Source: Letharia columbiana (lineage: Eukaryota > Ascomycota > Lecanoromycetes > Lecanorales > Parmeliaceae). From it: a stretch of 64,000 bases of DNA. The notes below the pieces were generated by a model, which ran no database searches, was not told the origin of the DNA, and was given only the letters and a program-made list of their open reading frames with translations. Position numbers and translations under genes: made by a program. Below, piece after piece: positions 35,232 through 47,525 of this stretch (position 1 is its first letter; the number at the start of each line of letters is the position of its first letter). Location: the NCBI RefSeq assembly GCF_014066305.1, contig NW_023501052.1:186001-250000 (forward strand). The letters are read 5' to 3'.

Positions 35232-36946
35232 ATGCCCGGGGAAGCGAATGGCGAGCTAGAGTGCTTTTGCGAAAAGGTCGTCCAAGATGTAGTCGACAAT
35301 CCGCAAGATGATGGTCATAACGACGGTAGCTATGCCGAATTTCAAGCATTTCAACATCGTAGCGAGTGAAGTGTTTGGTGAGGATGAGGGGGTATGGTGA
35401 AGAGCCAGAAGACGGGAGCAGCAAGTTGGACCTTTATATGTGCGAGGAAAGTACCCAGGCCGAGGCTGAGGAAGAGATGCGACGTCGAGAAGGAGGCATC
35501 ATGCGCTTGAAACTATTCAAACACGGCGACATGCCAGATGTGAAGCCGGGGCAAGCCGGGACGAAGCTTCGATGCAGAGGTAATTGGTAGATGTGCTTGT
35601 TTCAAAGGAGGTAGTTGTTCCGGACTTCCGTGTGCCTCAGCCTGTGCAGAAACCAGCTCAGGTACCAAAAGCTCCACTACACGGTTTTCCTTTGACACCA
35701 CGATCAATTACCTCGCCGCAATGACTGCCTTTGTGTCTCCCCATACGTATCCAAAAACAGGCTCAGAAGCAGCTAACCGCCGGCCACCTTGCCCTTTCCC
35801 TTTCCGTGTGCCGGCGCTGACGCATTCTCCATTGTCGAAACTTGGGCGTACACACAAAGCGGCCCGCGGCTTTGGTGGCTTCATGGGGCGAGCTGCGGCT
35901 GGTATCGAATGGATTGCTGTCAATCGTAAGTCTCGGGAAAGGCATACAGCCTGAGCCAGCACTGGGCGATTTGACCAGCTCCAGCGAATCCCTCCTGGCA
36001 CAAGAAGGACGGCTGTCAGCCTCAGGACTTGGCCAGGTGGCGGCAGAGCCTGTCTCAAGTAGTGTCATGGGCGTGCCTGTTTGCCGTAAGTTTCGGGCAA
36101 AACGATAGGTCGTGACCTCAGACTGCCCGGCTCAGGACCATGACCCCTTTGAGAAATAGTGATTGGACATCCGTTTCAGATAGCGTTCCCGAAGTTTCGG
36201 ACACTCCAGGCGGTATGGGAAGACATTCGTCTCAGAGCTCCCAACTCCCTCTTTCGTATTACCTTTTCCGATCATAACACCTCAACCTCACCACAACTCT
36301 CCCAATCTTGTACGGCCTCAGTGGCCAACCTCCGCGAGAAATGTCAGAGTATCCCGAAGTTCAAGTAGTCCTTGGGTACGAAGCCCCCTCAACAGACCCT
36401 CAGACAGAAAATGGTATGAATGACAACTGAGAACAGATGGGAACCAGCCGACGCGAGCACACAACCCGTGGAAGATTACATGTATCGTTGGGGAGAATTC
36501 ACACCAGATGTGTGCACACATTTGCATTTTCCCACTCGGATACAATGCTGACTCTATTGCTTAGCCAGTGTTTGAGGATGGCAAAGCCGCCTTTTGCGTC
36601 TACACATACGAGCAGCCTAATGACCGTGAATCCGTAATATCGCAGAGCTTCAGGATCCCGCGGACAGTATTGGACATGTAAATGGCCGTTCACCTGTTGA
36701 TAGCACACGCCTGGGTACACGCTTGTTAACAAATCCAAGGGAACCAAATATCCACTTCCGTGGCATGGTAGTCGAGAAAGGACGCCTGGAGGGTATCCAC
36801 CGGGAGGAGTCGGGCAGTTACAGTAAGTTTCCTCAGGAAACAGATGTCGGCAGAGCTGACTGGCGATGATTGTAGCATTGCAGATGATTGATGAAAAGAA
36901 CCATCGAAGGACGCTAGACTTCGGCAAGATCAAAGAAATCCCCTGA
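35232..36946 (+). CDS. Unrecognised ten-exon protein gene
   Basis: I do not recognise this protein. A consistent model has exons 35232-35358, 35409-35579, 35650-35925, 35960-36085, 36180-36255, 36322-36375, 36437-36509, 36565-36677, 36740-36822 and 36876-36946; every join keeps phase and the sum is 389 codons plus stop. The best-supported part is 36341-36946, where four introns of 53-62 nt have good ends. It gives PEVQVVLGWEPADAST, YMYRWGEFTPD and PVFEDGKAAFCVYTYEQ, and ends GKIKEIP. Exon 2 is acidic (QAEAEEEMRRREGG). The intron 35926-35959 would be only 34 nt, so the 5' half is tentative. No signal peptide or membrane helix is evident. The fourth and fifth exons also read open in another frame (36159-36368), an alternative I cannot exclude. 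Confidence 0.45.
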
Positions 36947-37189
36947 GATCAACGAATCCCCTTAGTGTGCTATTCGCAGTGGAAACAAAGGATGGACATA
37001 TCGTGCGAGATTGTGTTTCCTTCATATCGTCAGTCATTACAATCAGGGAAAGGAGTCTCATATCCTGTTCAGTCACTCATTAGCATAGACATAGGCTCAA
37101 AGATGTTCACCACAATAAACATTAATCGTGGATAGTCATGACTGCATGTCAGCTAAGTTACACAGACTGGAGTCTCGCATAATGCAAGT

Positions 37190-39490
37190 TCAACACATCC
37201 TGTGCTGGGGAGGCCTCCACGGTACACCTAGTAACTCAAATATCTTCTTTTCGTCCTTGCCCTCGACCAGAGTACCTTGAGTAATCCTCTCTCTATTGCA
37301 GCCTCGAACGACATCCTTCCACAGCCCACGTTGATTGAGACGCATGCCCTTCTTGCTTGCCAGTAGCCGTATGCTCCTGTTGAAGATATCATTGCCAGTA
37401 AAGTAGATCAAGGCAGCACCAATCTCATCCCACGGCACCAGCAGGAAGTCGATTCGCCGCCAAATGGTGGTGCCTGGCAGAGCTGCAGCCCCGTGCCATT
37501 TGCTACCGTCGACCTTGTCCGTGGTAGCGAGTCCGATTTTGAGATAGCCTTTGTCGAAAAGCTTTGGGATAACCCTGTCAAGTATTATGGTGCGGAGGTT
37601 TTTGATGGTGGCATCCGGCTTCGTGACAATGAAATCGACATCCCCGGAGTCCGCAGCTCCACGACGGTACGATCCACCTATCGTGAACTGGACAGTATTA
37701 TCGATCTTACTGCAGGTCTCTCGAACGTACTGATCATGCCGGTCCGCTTCTGCGCGCGGTATCCGGGTCTTGAAGTCTTCATAGTGAGCAATACCTATCT
37801 TCTGATTCTTGCTCAGGTGAGCCTTCTCAAGAAGCTCCGGTATAGATTTGTGGCCTTGGTCAATCCATTTAGTTGCTTGCTTGAGCCCAACACCATAGAT
37901 GCCCATAAATAGCTGCAGGACTTCAGCGTTTGGATCGAGACTAGTGTTGTCAAGACGTCGAAGTTTGTTAGTCCAGACAATCTCTTCGATCTTAGAGGCC
38001 AGTCTTTGTCCAATAAAGGGGAGTGCAAAGGCCTGTTCCTCCGTCGTGATCTTCCGTGCTTGCTTTCGGAGAGCAGCAATGGCTCGGCGGTAGGCAGTAA
38101 GCCTCCAGTGATCCTGGTCACGTTCGTAGTAGTCGGCCATCTGCTGTAAAATCTCGATGGTTCTGGCGTTTGGATTTGCTGAAGTTCCAACCCCATCGTG
38201 TTTCGACATGCAGCTGAAATTCTCCTGCCACGACTTACTGAATGATCCTTTCTTTGACTTTGTCTTGCGCTGTTTCTCCTCTTTGCTATGCTCGTTCTCC
38301 GAATCATCGAGAATTGCACTTTCTTCAGAATACTCGTCTTCATCCATGTCGAGGGGCTACAAGACGGTCAGTGCATATTCTGCGTGTTTAAGACTGCCGG
38401 TACTCACGAGGTCTTTAGTTACCTGAGCCTCCGCGATGGCTTTATCTAAGTCATTCTGAGGGCACGCATGTGAGGGCATCGTAATCCTTTGAGGGGTTGA
38501 CGACTCCGCGAAATCGGCATCGACGGACACACGACCCGAAGAAGTCAGCTCACTACCTTCGGTTCGCGAAGGTGTCTGTGGTGGCGGTAGACGCTCCTGT
38601 TTTTCTGCCCTTAGCTGTAGGGATGTTTCGGACGATAATGCTGACGTTGGTGGCTGCTGTACCATCACTGCATCATCGTGACCCGCGACCCGGTACAAAG
38701 GTTGGATCTCATTCACGACGAAACGGTACATAATGCAATCAGCTGGGTACCTATCGTTGACAAGCTTGATATCGGACTGCTTGATCAGCGGGACAGTCTG
38801 ATAATCCTAACATTAGGGTTCTTACTGGCAGTGATTTTATTTTGAGGGTTTTTAACACATCGTCGTAACACAAATCCTTGTCGACGATAACATGGGTGAC
38901 GCCGTCTCGCCACTCCCTGATCCAGAGCGCTCCCCACTCCATCGCCTTCCGAATCCGAAGCTTACGAGGAATCGACGTGTCGTTGTTTGGTATAAAATCT
39001 AGATGCGATTAGTGGCCACTAAAGTGCAGACTTCACACCCACGAGGCTCACAGAAGGCGAGACCGTTGAATATCTGTTGAGATTCGCTCTTCAGCTCTAG
39101 AGATTGACCTCGCTTTCTTTTCCCGATGGTTTTCGATGCCTCCTTCCGAGCAGTCACACTTGCGGTTGTCTTCGCCATGATGGGTGTATCAATAATGACC
39201 TGCTCTGAAGGCTTTGAAGACGGCGTGGGAGAAAACGAGCTTCTCTCGACCACGTTAGCTTGACAAGGACTCGAGGCCGACAGCTGGGGTAAAGGTGCTG
39301 AGACGGTGCGTAAGAGGGATTGCTCTGGACGCGAGGAATGAACGATTTGGTTACTCGGGGTCCTTGCCGAGACATCTGACCGAGGGAGTGGAAGTATCAC
39401 ACTAGCATTGCTTTGGTCCTCTTCGCCGGAGTCCTCGTTGTCGAGTTGATAAAGCTCGTCGAAGAATGCTTCTTTCGTTTCCTTCTCCAT
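37190..39490 (-). CDS. pol4: Family X DNA polymerase with BRCT domain (Pol4/pol lambda type)
   Basis: Gap-filling DNA polymerase acting in base excision repair and non-homologous end joining, nuclear, 715 residues. Exons: 39490-39052, 38998-38826, 38776-38408 and 38356-37190; introns are 49-53 nt. An N-terminal BRCT-like domain covers exons 2-3 (FYFIPNNDTS, WGALWIREWRDGVTHVIVD, YPADCIMYRFVV). A Ser/Pro-rich linker follows. The last exon carries the 8-kDa domain (YYERDQDHWRLTAYRRAI), the fingers helix-hairpin-helix (IYGVGLKQATKW), the nucleotide-binding GSYRRGAADSGDVDF with two catalytic Asp, and the third Asp in RRIDFLLVPW. The start is the first ATG of the frame; a GTG slightly upstream is not used. 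Confidence 0.93.
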
Positions 39491-40159
39491 TTTTGACACG
39501 CTTGCAGCCTACTATCGTAATCCATATGTGAATCGAGCTTAGTGTTAATACCTGACCACGGCCTGAAGAGCAGCGGTGAAGTTGTGGAGCAAGCGCCGGG
39601 TAGTTTGGGGGAAAAGTACGCGAAAACATGTGACTTTAAGCACCTCCACAATTCTTGCAACACAATGATCCCAAGCGGCCGATGAGACACAACCAAGTAT
39701 TCTGGATCGAATAACAGGAATCGGCCTACAAGCGCGAGAGATCGTAGTCTAGGACAGAAGACGATGGTTCGTCCTTTGTTGGTCACTATGAGCTATCATC
39801 TTGCTCGCTCAAGCGGTTCAAGTATACCATGAATGTGGGAGCATCTGGTCGGTACGATGTTGAAGCGCGAAGAATTTATGCGCTGACACCTGCTGTCCCG
39901 GTTTTTAACGTGTTTGGCCTTGGCTCATGTTTCATGTTTATCTTCCGACACGTCAGTTCGGCTCCGCATGGTCTCTTTCAAACATTGATGATGCAGAAAG
40001 CCCCACACCATCTTCGGATCTTGTATCCTGGCAGGAAAAGCTGCAATATGCGGCCGGATAAGGTAGTCCGTCGAGTAAGGCTCTCGCTGCTCGATCTCTT
40101 TAATAGTAAATGTTGTCCGTCCTGTCTCAACATCCGATGCGTCGTTGTCCGCCGCCACC
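39491..40159. other. Divergent promoter region
   Basis: Lies between the family X polymerase (minus) and the kelch protein (plus). Overlapping frames on both strands have no motif. Nothing further seen. Confidence 0.4.
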
Positions 40160-42068
40160 ATGCATGCCAGCCATGCAATTTTCTTTACTTCTTTGCTCTC
40201 TTTGCTGGTGACGCTGGCTGTCACCCAAAGCAACGGTGCTTTTTGTAATAGACTGTATCATTCCTCAATTGTGGTCAACGACAAACTATATGTCGATGGA
40301 GGAGAATTGCGAACGGTTTGAAGACCTGAACTGCGGCTTTGGCCTGGTACATCATGCTTTATGCTGACGTGGCCAGGTAACGAATGGCAATGTTTCAATT
40401 TCAATCCCAACCACCATAGACACGATCGATCTGTCGAAGTCCTTCAGCAACGCAGACACTTCCATATGGGAACAGATATCCAAGAATGGCACCACTTTTG
40501 CCTCCAGCGCTCCCACTCTCAACGACGGAAGTATGTTCTCAGATAATATTAGCCTGTATCTCTTTGGCGGCGCAATCAGCATGGCACCGGGAGCACCTGG
40601 AATACCTCCACCAAACGCCATATATCAATACAATGTAGGCAAAAGGCAATGGACCCAAATGAATCCGGGGGGCGATCCTATTCAGCGTGTACTTATCGGA
40701 ATGTCTGCGCAGAGCTCAACAACCTCAGTAGGTTACTATCTAGGTGGTGCCATTACTCCTTTGAGTAATCCAAGCTTCTATGCCGAAACCAATTCTACGC
40801 CATACATGATCGAAGGCCTCGTAACCTTCAACGAGGGATCTGCTACTTTCATGAATTCTTCGACATCCCAAATGAACCGAGATGGCACTATAGCTGAAGG
40901 TTACCTAACACTCATCGAGTCTCTCGGCTCGCAGGGCGTCCTGGTTACGTTTGGAGGGTTCACAGACATCGCTGGAGCACCGTCCGGTTTGGAGGATTCC
41001 GATTTATCTGACCCCTCGTTTCAATGGCCGCTTGCGAACGTGTCTATCTATGATATCGGAAACGGAACCTGGTTTCAGCAAGTGGCGACAGGAGATGTAC
41101 CACCCTGGCGATACATGGGCTGTTCAGTACTTGTCAGCGCGCCAGATCAAAGCAGCCATTCCATCTACGTCTTCGGTGGCTGGGGCAATTCTTTCGGAGG
41201 TTCAGACGGTAATGTTTACGTGCTATCCATACCTTCCTTCCAGTGGATCCGCGTGAACGGAGATAGTAATCGTCGCTCACGCCACAGCTGCAACCTATTG
41301 GGTAACCACACGATGCTGGTGACGGGTGGTATCCAACCCATCGGTGAGCAAGTCCTGCCATCGGATGCCACAGGCTGCGACACATCCCCAATGTTTGCCC
41401 AAGGTCTGGGGATCTTTTCGCTGAACCACCATACGTGGGCCACCAGTTACGATCCTTCTGAAGGCGCGGCACCTTATGAGGTTCATCCAAGCATATCGAA
41501 TGTCATAGGAGGCAATGAGAATGGTAATGCTGCGATTCAGACCCCAGTGGGTGGTTTCTCACAGCTGGCTTTGGAAACTCTTCTTGGCGCGCATCAAAGC
41601 CCCGTTGGTGCAGTCGGCAATATCCCCAATATAACTTCAACGTCTTCTGCCGGCACCAAGCGTCTTACTGGAGGTGTCATTGCGGGCATAGTGGTTGCAG
41701 CGATCGCTGGACTGGCCATTATCCCGACTCTACTGCTCGTTTTGCTACGTCGTCGGTACCTTCGTCTAAACCCTGCACGACCTAGTATCTCTAAACCGGT
41801 CCTACACGAACGCAAGGCGTCGGAGGTCGATTCGTTGCCTTGGCCATCAGAGATGATAGACGATAGATTTGCACTTCATGAACTGTGGAGCCCTATGGAC
41901 AAGCCTTTGCCGCCTGGACCATTTGATGAGAAGATTGTCTCGCTGCACGAGATGGAAGGGGGAGATCTGGGGATACATCCTGCCGAGCGAGATCTGGAGC
42001 GAGAACGAGCTGAGGTGGATAAAAAAGCGAGGATTGTAGCGAATCGTTATGTAAGATGTGTGGAATAA
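40160..42068 (+). CDS. Secreted-type kelch-repeat transmembrane protein
   Basis: 615 residues in two exons (40160-40315 and 40377-42068; 61-nt intron with a GTTTGA donor). The ATG lies in GCCGCCACCATG, an ideal initiation context. A signal peptide follows (HAIFFTSLLSLLVTLAVTQS). The ectodomain has kelch-type blades: VVNDKLYVDGGEL, LYLFGGAIS, VLVTFGGFTD, SIYVFGGWGNSFGG and MLVTGGIQP, with several N-x-S/T sites. A single transmembrane helix near residue 507 (GGVIAGIVVAAIAGLAII) is followed by Arg/Leu-rich stop-transfer residues and a charged cytosolic tail of about 85 residues. Such proteins are common and uncharacterised in Pezizomycotina; a cell-surface or polarity role is only a guess. Confidence 0.85.
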
Positions 42069-42435
42069 CAGAAATATCTCCCAAGTGCTCGTTACGTCGC
42101 CGTCTAGGATTTTCGGGTGGTGCATATGCTTTCGTGTTCATATATCTTTTTCTCTTGTACTTGCAGTATCAATGGACTCGATCTCGCAAGTATCTGACCG
42201 AAGTGATGCTGTTCGAGCCCAAAAAGCTGCACGCTTCCTCATATAACTAGCAAGTGTGCTCTTTCCAATCGGTGATGCTTTTGTGACCAATGCTTCTCTT
42301 CTTGATTCCATATCCCATCGCCTAGTCAGAGAGCCAAAGAGACCGAGCCCTAAAAGACTCATTATGAAAATGTCCTCTCCGTATGGTCACCCTAGCATTC
42401 GAGCGAAAACATTCCCGCATGCTACCACTTCTGCA
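42069..42435. other. Short intergenic region
   Basis: Between the kelch gene and atp10. The atp10 frame is open upstream to 42256, so part of this may be translated if an earlier Met is used, but the presequence-like start at 42436 is preferred. Confidence 0.45.
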
Positions 42436-43486
42436 ATGCTCCAACCACGTTGTCTCTTAACAAGACCGCGGTCTCTCCTCCAAACCCAATGGCTCTACCC
42501 CTCCTGCCAATCGCCGCTCCAATGGCTCTACCGCCGCGCATCCACACTGCCTCAAACCCCCAAGCCAACAACACCCTCCCCTAAACAGCCCTCCGATGGA
42601 GATCCCACCCCCAACCCCCTCTCCCGTCCCCTTGGCCAACCAAAACCGCCCATCCCGGGCGAAAACAGCGGCATAGATTACCGCACATGGCGAGAACGGA
42701 GGGCTGATTTTGTCAACTACGATAAACATCTCGAGCGGCGGAAGCAATTGTATTCAACCCCCTGCTTCCCAGCCTCGAGGCTTCGTCACACCAGGTAACG
42801 CAAATGCTGACCGCGTGTTGAATGCCAGAACGAAGAAGGTCGCAAAGCCGTATTTCAGAGAATGGACCAACATGCGGCACCACCGGGGCAAAACGTTCCT
42901 TTCACCGCCCAAACTGTTCAAAGCGGATTCGGCGCTGTATTTCCCGAACATGATGGGGTACACCCTCGCCACACCTTCCACAACTACATCTACGACCTCG
43001 GTATTGACGGACAAGACGTCGATCGTTAGCGTCTTCAGCGGAACGTGGGCGGAGCGGCAGACCCTCACTTTTGTTGGCGAGAAGCGAAATCCGGCGTTGG
43101 CAGTGGAGGTGGAGAAGTTGGAGGGAGAAGGGCTGCAGAGGGTGTGGATCAATGTCGAAGAGGACTGGATGAAGGCTGGGTTGATACGGCTGTTCCTGGG
43201 GAGTAGTAAGAAGGGAAAGAGTAGGGCGGAGTGGGGAAGGAGCTTTGTGGTAAGGAGAGGAGTGGACGATGATGTCAAAGACAGTATCGGGATGGCGAAT
43301 GGGAAAGTGGGATATGTTTATTTGGTGGATGGAAATTGTAGGATCAGATGGGCTGGAAGTGGGGATGCGGACCCTGGGGAGAGGGAGGGGTTGATTGGCG
43401 TTGCCAGGAGGTTGGTTGAGAGCAATAGGAGGCCTGAGAGTGGGAAGAAACGCGAGGGAGTTGTCGGTGCGAAAGCAAAGCATTGA
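42436..43486 (+). CDS. atp10: Mitochondrial ATP synthase assembly factor Atp10
   Basis: Inner-membrane chaperone for F0 assembly (known role for subunit 6), 323 residues. Exons 42436-42749 and 42829-43486 are separated by a 79-nt intron. The N-terminus ([19 protein letters not shown]) is an Arg-rich mitochondrial presequence. The family core includes [11 protein letters not shown] joined to [15 protein letters not shown], then [21 protein letters not shown] and a C-terminal thioredoxin-like region with [16 protein letters not shown]. The intron donor is GTATTC, and skipping it would derail the frame at LYSTPCF. The last residues are Lys/Arg-rich and variable. Confidence 0.92.
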
Positions 43487-43592
43487 TGTTTTACATCGGG
43501 AATTTGGATGCTAGATACCCCATTCGTACAAGACGTTCTCCAGTCATGTCGGACACCAAACGCCATGCTGCCCAAACTCTCTTGCCCAGGTG

Positions 43593-44400
43593 TCACATTA
43601 AAAAGAACAGCAACAGACAACAAAACGCAATGAAACTCCCTAATATAATCCCATCCCTCCTCTTCTTCGCCCCAATCCTCCCAATCAAACTATTAAGCCC
43701 CGGTACCTGACTAGCAGCCCCCACGATCCTCCTATTAACACTCGCCAACGTCTCCCTCTGCGTGCCAAAACTCTCGTTGATCGCATACGCCTGGCTCAGC
43801 ACCCCGTCCGCGACGGTATGACTCCTATCGATCCTGTTCCGCTCATCGAGCATGTAGTCTGCTTCGGCGTCCGCGGGGTTCGAATTCCGGTAGGCGGAGA
43901 TGTCGGAGCGTACGTTCGAGAGCAGATTGGCACGTTGACGGGCGTCGGTTATGCTGGCCTTCAAGCGGACGAGTTCGCGCCGGTGGTCGAGGAGGATTTC
44001 ACGGTGGCGGGTGAGGTTGTTGGATTTTAGGGCGGAGGTGGTGAGGGGGGATTCGGAGTCGAGGAGGCGGGTCAGTTGCGTGATCAGTGCTTCTCGCTGT
44101 AGGGTACGGATGTCAGCTCAAGGCCCGCCCATACTAGGTTGTTGTGCAGTGGAGATTGAACTGCGGACCTTTTCAAGCAAGTCCTGGATGGTTGCCTCGG
44201 TCTGTTTCTCATCTTCCGTAGGCTTCGGGGGGATGGCGGTAGCCTGCGAGAACTGGGAGTATTTGTGGAAATACCCTTCTGTCTAGAAAGTGTAAGCTCC
44301 CAAGAGTGAGTTGCCAGCATAAAGGACAATGTACCTGAGACTCTAAGGTTCTTGTTTGTTGACGAAGCTGAGCCCATCCATTGCCCGTGGAGGATGACAT
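43593..44400 (-). CDS. gos1: Golgi SNARE Gos1 (GOSR1 type)
   Basis: Qb-SNARE of the Golgi needed for retrograde intra-Golgi fusion, 227 residues. Exons: 44400-44335, 44282-44169 and 44096-43593; introns are 52 and 72 nt. The N-terminus MSSSTGNGWAQLRQQTRTLE and the second exon (TEGYFHKYSQF) match the family. The coiled SNARE motif lies in the last 90 residues (YMLDERNRIDRSH through INESFGTQRETLASVNRR), with the central polar Gln in the expected layer region. A C-terminal membrane anchor (IILGSFIAFCCLLLFFLM) ends the protein. It is divergent from the L35 gene, 273 nt away. Confidence 0.94.
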
Positions 44401-44673
44401 ATTGCTTGGAGATCGTTTGAATGATTATGAGGAGATGCTCTTTTGTCTTCCGTATTCGGAGCCTCCAAAGCATTCATGGTGGTTCCATTGAAAACATTCA
44501 AAAAGACAGATGTCTCGGCGGACACATGGACTTTGGAGATGCCTTCAGGTCTTGGCGCTGCAGGCTCGCTAAGATGTGGCGCTAAGGAAGCCAAGAACTT
44601 TCAACCGCACATTTTTCGTGATCGAGAACAACGACATCTTGAAGGACCTCTACCACCGCGACAAAGCATCAAG

Positions 44674-45294
44674 ATGGTAGGTAACTCAATCTAGGCGCCC
44701 CTGAACATCGCTGATGATGCCTGCAGTCATCCTCAAAAGTCCGCACCGGCCAGCTCTGGGGCAAGAGCAAGGATGATCTGAAGAAGCAACTCGTGGACCT
44801 CAAGACAGAGCTAGGTCAACTCCGCACCCAGAAGATCGCCGGAGGCGCTTCGTCCAAGCTTCACAAGATGTGCGTACTGCCCAATCCGCACCGCCTTTTA
44901 CCTTTGGGCTCCATTGGAAGCAGATCTAACCCTCGGTGCAATGTAGCCACGACCTCCGCAAATCCGTCGCCCGCGTCCTCACCGTCATCAACTCCAACCA
45001 ACGACAACAACTACGCATCTTCTACGCGAAGAAAAAGTACCTCCCGCTCGACCTACGTCCGAAGAAGACCCGGGCGATCAGGAGGCGGTTGAGCAAGCAT
45101 GAGGCGACGATCGTGACGGAGAAGCAAAAGAAAAAGTCCACGCATTTCCCGCAGAGGAAGTATGCGGTCAAGGTATGTTGAAAATCTACTCTGGCGGTGC
45201 GAGCTGGCAATTGGACTTTTACACTTGCAGCGCTATGTTATTGGAGATTTTTTTTGGATTTGGAGGCTAATTGTGGACACAGGCTGAGGTTTAG
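44674..45294 (+). CDS. rpl35: 60S ribosomal protein L35 (uL29)
   Basis: Large-subunit protein near the exit tunnel, 127 residues. Exons: 44674-44676 (only the ATG), 44727-44869, 44947-45172 and 45283-45294. An intron directly after the start codon is common in ribosomal protein genes. The sequence [18 protein letters not shown] begins the mature protein; [20 protein letters not shown] and [16 protein letters not shown] are diagnostic. The last exon is just four codons (AEV then stop after a K join), so a model stopping in the third intron would add a wrong Cys end. The gene is basic throughout, as expected. Confidence 0.95.
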
Positions 45295-46683
45295 GTGCTG
45301 GCGAGCTGGAAATTTGACAACGAGCGGTTGATTCGCATAGGGGAGGTGTCCACCTTCGGCCTTGCTCAGATAGTGGTGGTTAGCCAAATGCATTCAAGTC
45401 CGGTCTACCAAACCCTTTCCTACTGCGTCGAATTGGATCACCCTTGTGCCAACCGTGACGAATGGCCAGCGCTCTGGCGTGAATACGGGTCAAGTCGCTG
45501 TACCTTGTCAGCCCACAGTACTAACATTGTCATGGCCCTAACACGAATGGTCTGTCCACTACACAAATACCTCAGATCGGTATTGTATTGAGGTGGTTTG
45601 TATTCCCCTTGAAGATACTCGCGGTCTTTCCGAGTCGACTCATCGCTGGCTTGTTCATATCCTATTCTACGTAGTCTCTACGCAACGCAACATCCATTAC
45701 CTCTTCAGCTCTTACCTCCTCTGCGTACCTCCATTCATTTACCTTGAACGAATTCGGAACATATGCTAATCTTGACACCCCGTCCCCAACATCGAACCCG
45801 AGCCACCAACGACTGACACAAAAGTTCAAATGACACCGCTAATGCTTACCGATTTGTTACCATTTCCGTATCTTTGCAGATTGTTTCTCGGTTGGGATTG
45901 TTTCGGTGGAGGAAGGGGGAGAGGCGGGATTGGGGAGGGAAAGGGGGGTGCGGTGAGGTAGGTGGGTGTAATATTGGATGGGTGCTGTTGGCTCATCGGC
46001 TTGTGTTTTTCTGCTGCCACGGTGGCGGGGTAGGAGTGGTGTGCGTTGGAAGAGGATGGATGCGTGGAATGAGATCCAAGATTCCAGTCCCGCACAGAAG
46101 GATTTGGGGAAAAGTGGCGGGGATGAGAGCGCTCGTCTTTTTTTGTTTTTTGCAGGCTTTGGTGGGCGTCAGCCTGGATGGATTGAGTGGTTCGTGTCGG
46201 CTCGGTGGAAGTTTGGGATCTTCGCTGGGGTCATCTCCTTTGTGCCTGGGCTTTGCTCGGGTCTTTTGGGAATGGATTACGGTGTTATGGCATACTGGGC
46301 TCAATGGTTTGGGTAGGTAATGCTGGGATCGAGGCTGTGTCTTTTTGGCCTTTTCTCACATTATCTCCCTCGCAGAAGATAATCAAGAGCTATCAAAAGT
46401 CCTCTCCGTCCTCTCCGACTCAAGCTCGAATCCCCATTTCCCTCTTACGGCAACTCTTGCGTTTTTACCATTCATCCCGGCTTCGTGCTGCTCCGTGTCA
46501 TAATCGTTCATTCCGTAAGATGAAGGAAGAGGTCACTATGTACAAAAAGAACGCTCTTGATCGTGAGATTCAGGCGAAGAGTTGCGACGATAGTGCGACT
46601 GCCATTTCTTGGGGCACCAAACCCTTGTGGCTCTCTCTCGCTAATGAGTACGAAATGCGAATTTGATGCTGCAGCGACTCTCC
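45295..46683. other. Intergenic region
   Basis: 1.4 kb without a supported gene. About 45890-46010 is G-rich on the plus strand, making long but motif-free frames. 3' flanks of L35 and the RRM gene meet here. Confidence 0.4.
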
Positions 46684-47525
46684 TTAGGCCGCTCTCTCTT
46701 TGGGTGCCACCGCAAGTTGGTCTTTGTCCGGCGTGTGGACACTCGTACCTCGATGAATGGCGAAGAGGGTCAATGGTTCTAAGGTTTGGTCCTTGTCTCC
46801 CGTGTCAATGTCTGGATCTTCATGAGTCTCGCCGAGGCTCCGTGACTCTGCAGCTTTGCCTGTTTCAGTCGTATCAACATCTGCAGGATCATACAGCTTG
46901 GCAGGGCTTGGTGATGCTATAGCTTTGCCTTTGTCGCCCGTATTGACATCTGCAGGATCATAAAGCTTGGCAGGGTTTTGTGATTCCACGCCTTTGCTTT
47001 CGTCGCTTGCATCGGCAACTTTGGGTTTATAAGCCCAACCCTCGGCCAGCTCGCCTATCCAGTCATCCACGTCCATAGGAAGCGCTCCTACCGCCTTAAC
47101 GATTTTCATTCTGAGATGGTTGCCGTAGGTACTGAAACTGGAAGGACTCGAGTTCAGAACAATGGCTAATCATCATAACGAACCGGGGGCACCTCCTACC
47201 TTCCATTCTTTAGGCCTTGAATAGCATTTTTGGCTTCAGCTTCGGTTTCGAATTCAACATAGCCCCATGTACGAAGGCAGCCAGTCATGCCAGTCGTGTG
47301 ATGGTACCTTTGCTTTTGAACCGTGTATCAGTGGCGGTACTGATGGAGTAATGCAGGAAGGAACGTGATTTACACCGTAAAGCACTTTACCATATGGGCG
47401 AAATAGATCTTGCACAGCTTTGTGAGAGAGATGACCTTGGAAAGGCCTGCCAAAGCTTTAGCAAGTGTGCCTCATCGACGACTTTTTACCCTGATGTACC
47501 CGGCAAGGACTCTTCTTTGCGACAT
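46684..47525 (-). CDS. Small RRM protein with a tandem-repeat tail
   Basis: RNA-recognition-motif protein of 219 residues. Exons: 47525-47500, 47446-47374, 47312-47200 and 47131-46684; introns 53-68 nt, all in phase. The RRM begins at once: RRVLAGPFQGHLSHKAVQDLF, YGKVLYG, and the RNP1-like strand RTWGYVEFETEAEAKNAI. The RNP1 position is WGYVEF rather than the usual GFGFVEF-like form. After GALPMDVDDWIGELAEGW comes a tail of 23-residue repeats: two close copies with PAKLYDPADV, then two increasingly diverged ones. No other domain is visible. The protein is probably nuclear or cytoplasmic and RNA-bound; its partner is unknown. The short exons make it easy to miss or mis-model as the tail alone. 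Confidence 0.75.
46700..46987. repeat. Decaying 69-bp coding repeat in the RRM tail
   Basis: In the minus-strand protein, units start SQNPAKLYDPADVN, SPSPAKLYDPADVD, SRSLGETHEDPDID and PLTLFAIHRGTSVH. The first two share most residues; the third keeps the D/T-G-D-K spacing; the fourth keeps only HTPDKDQ. Period is 69 nt (23 codons). Confidence 0.75.

Noticed and set aside
36159..36368. Alternative frame over exons 5-6 of the ten-exon gene
   Set aside because: It ends at 36368 and does not connect to the well-supported downstream exons, though I cannot fully exclude it.
39829..40248. 139-codon frame before the kelch gene
   Set aside because: Overlaps the kelch signal-peptide exon in another frame, and the ATG at 40160 has far better context.
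45874..46320. Gly/Trp-rich frames on both strands
   Set aside because: Caused by G-rich DNA; no domain, no splice partners.
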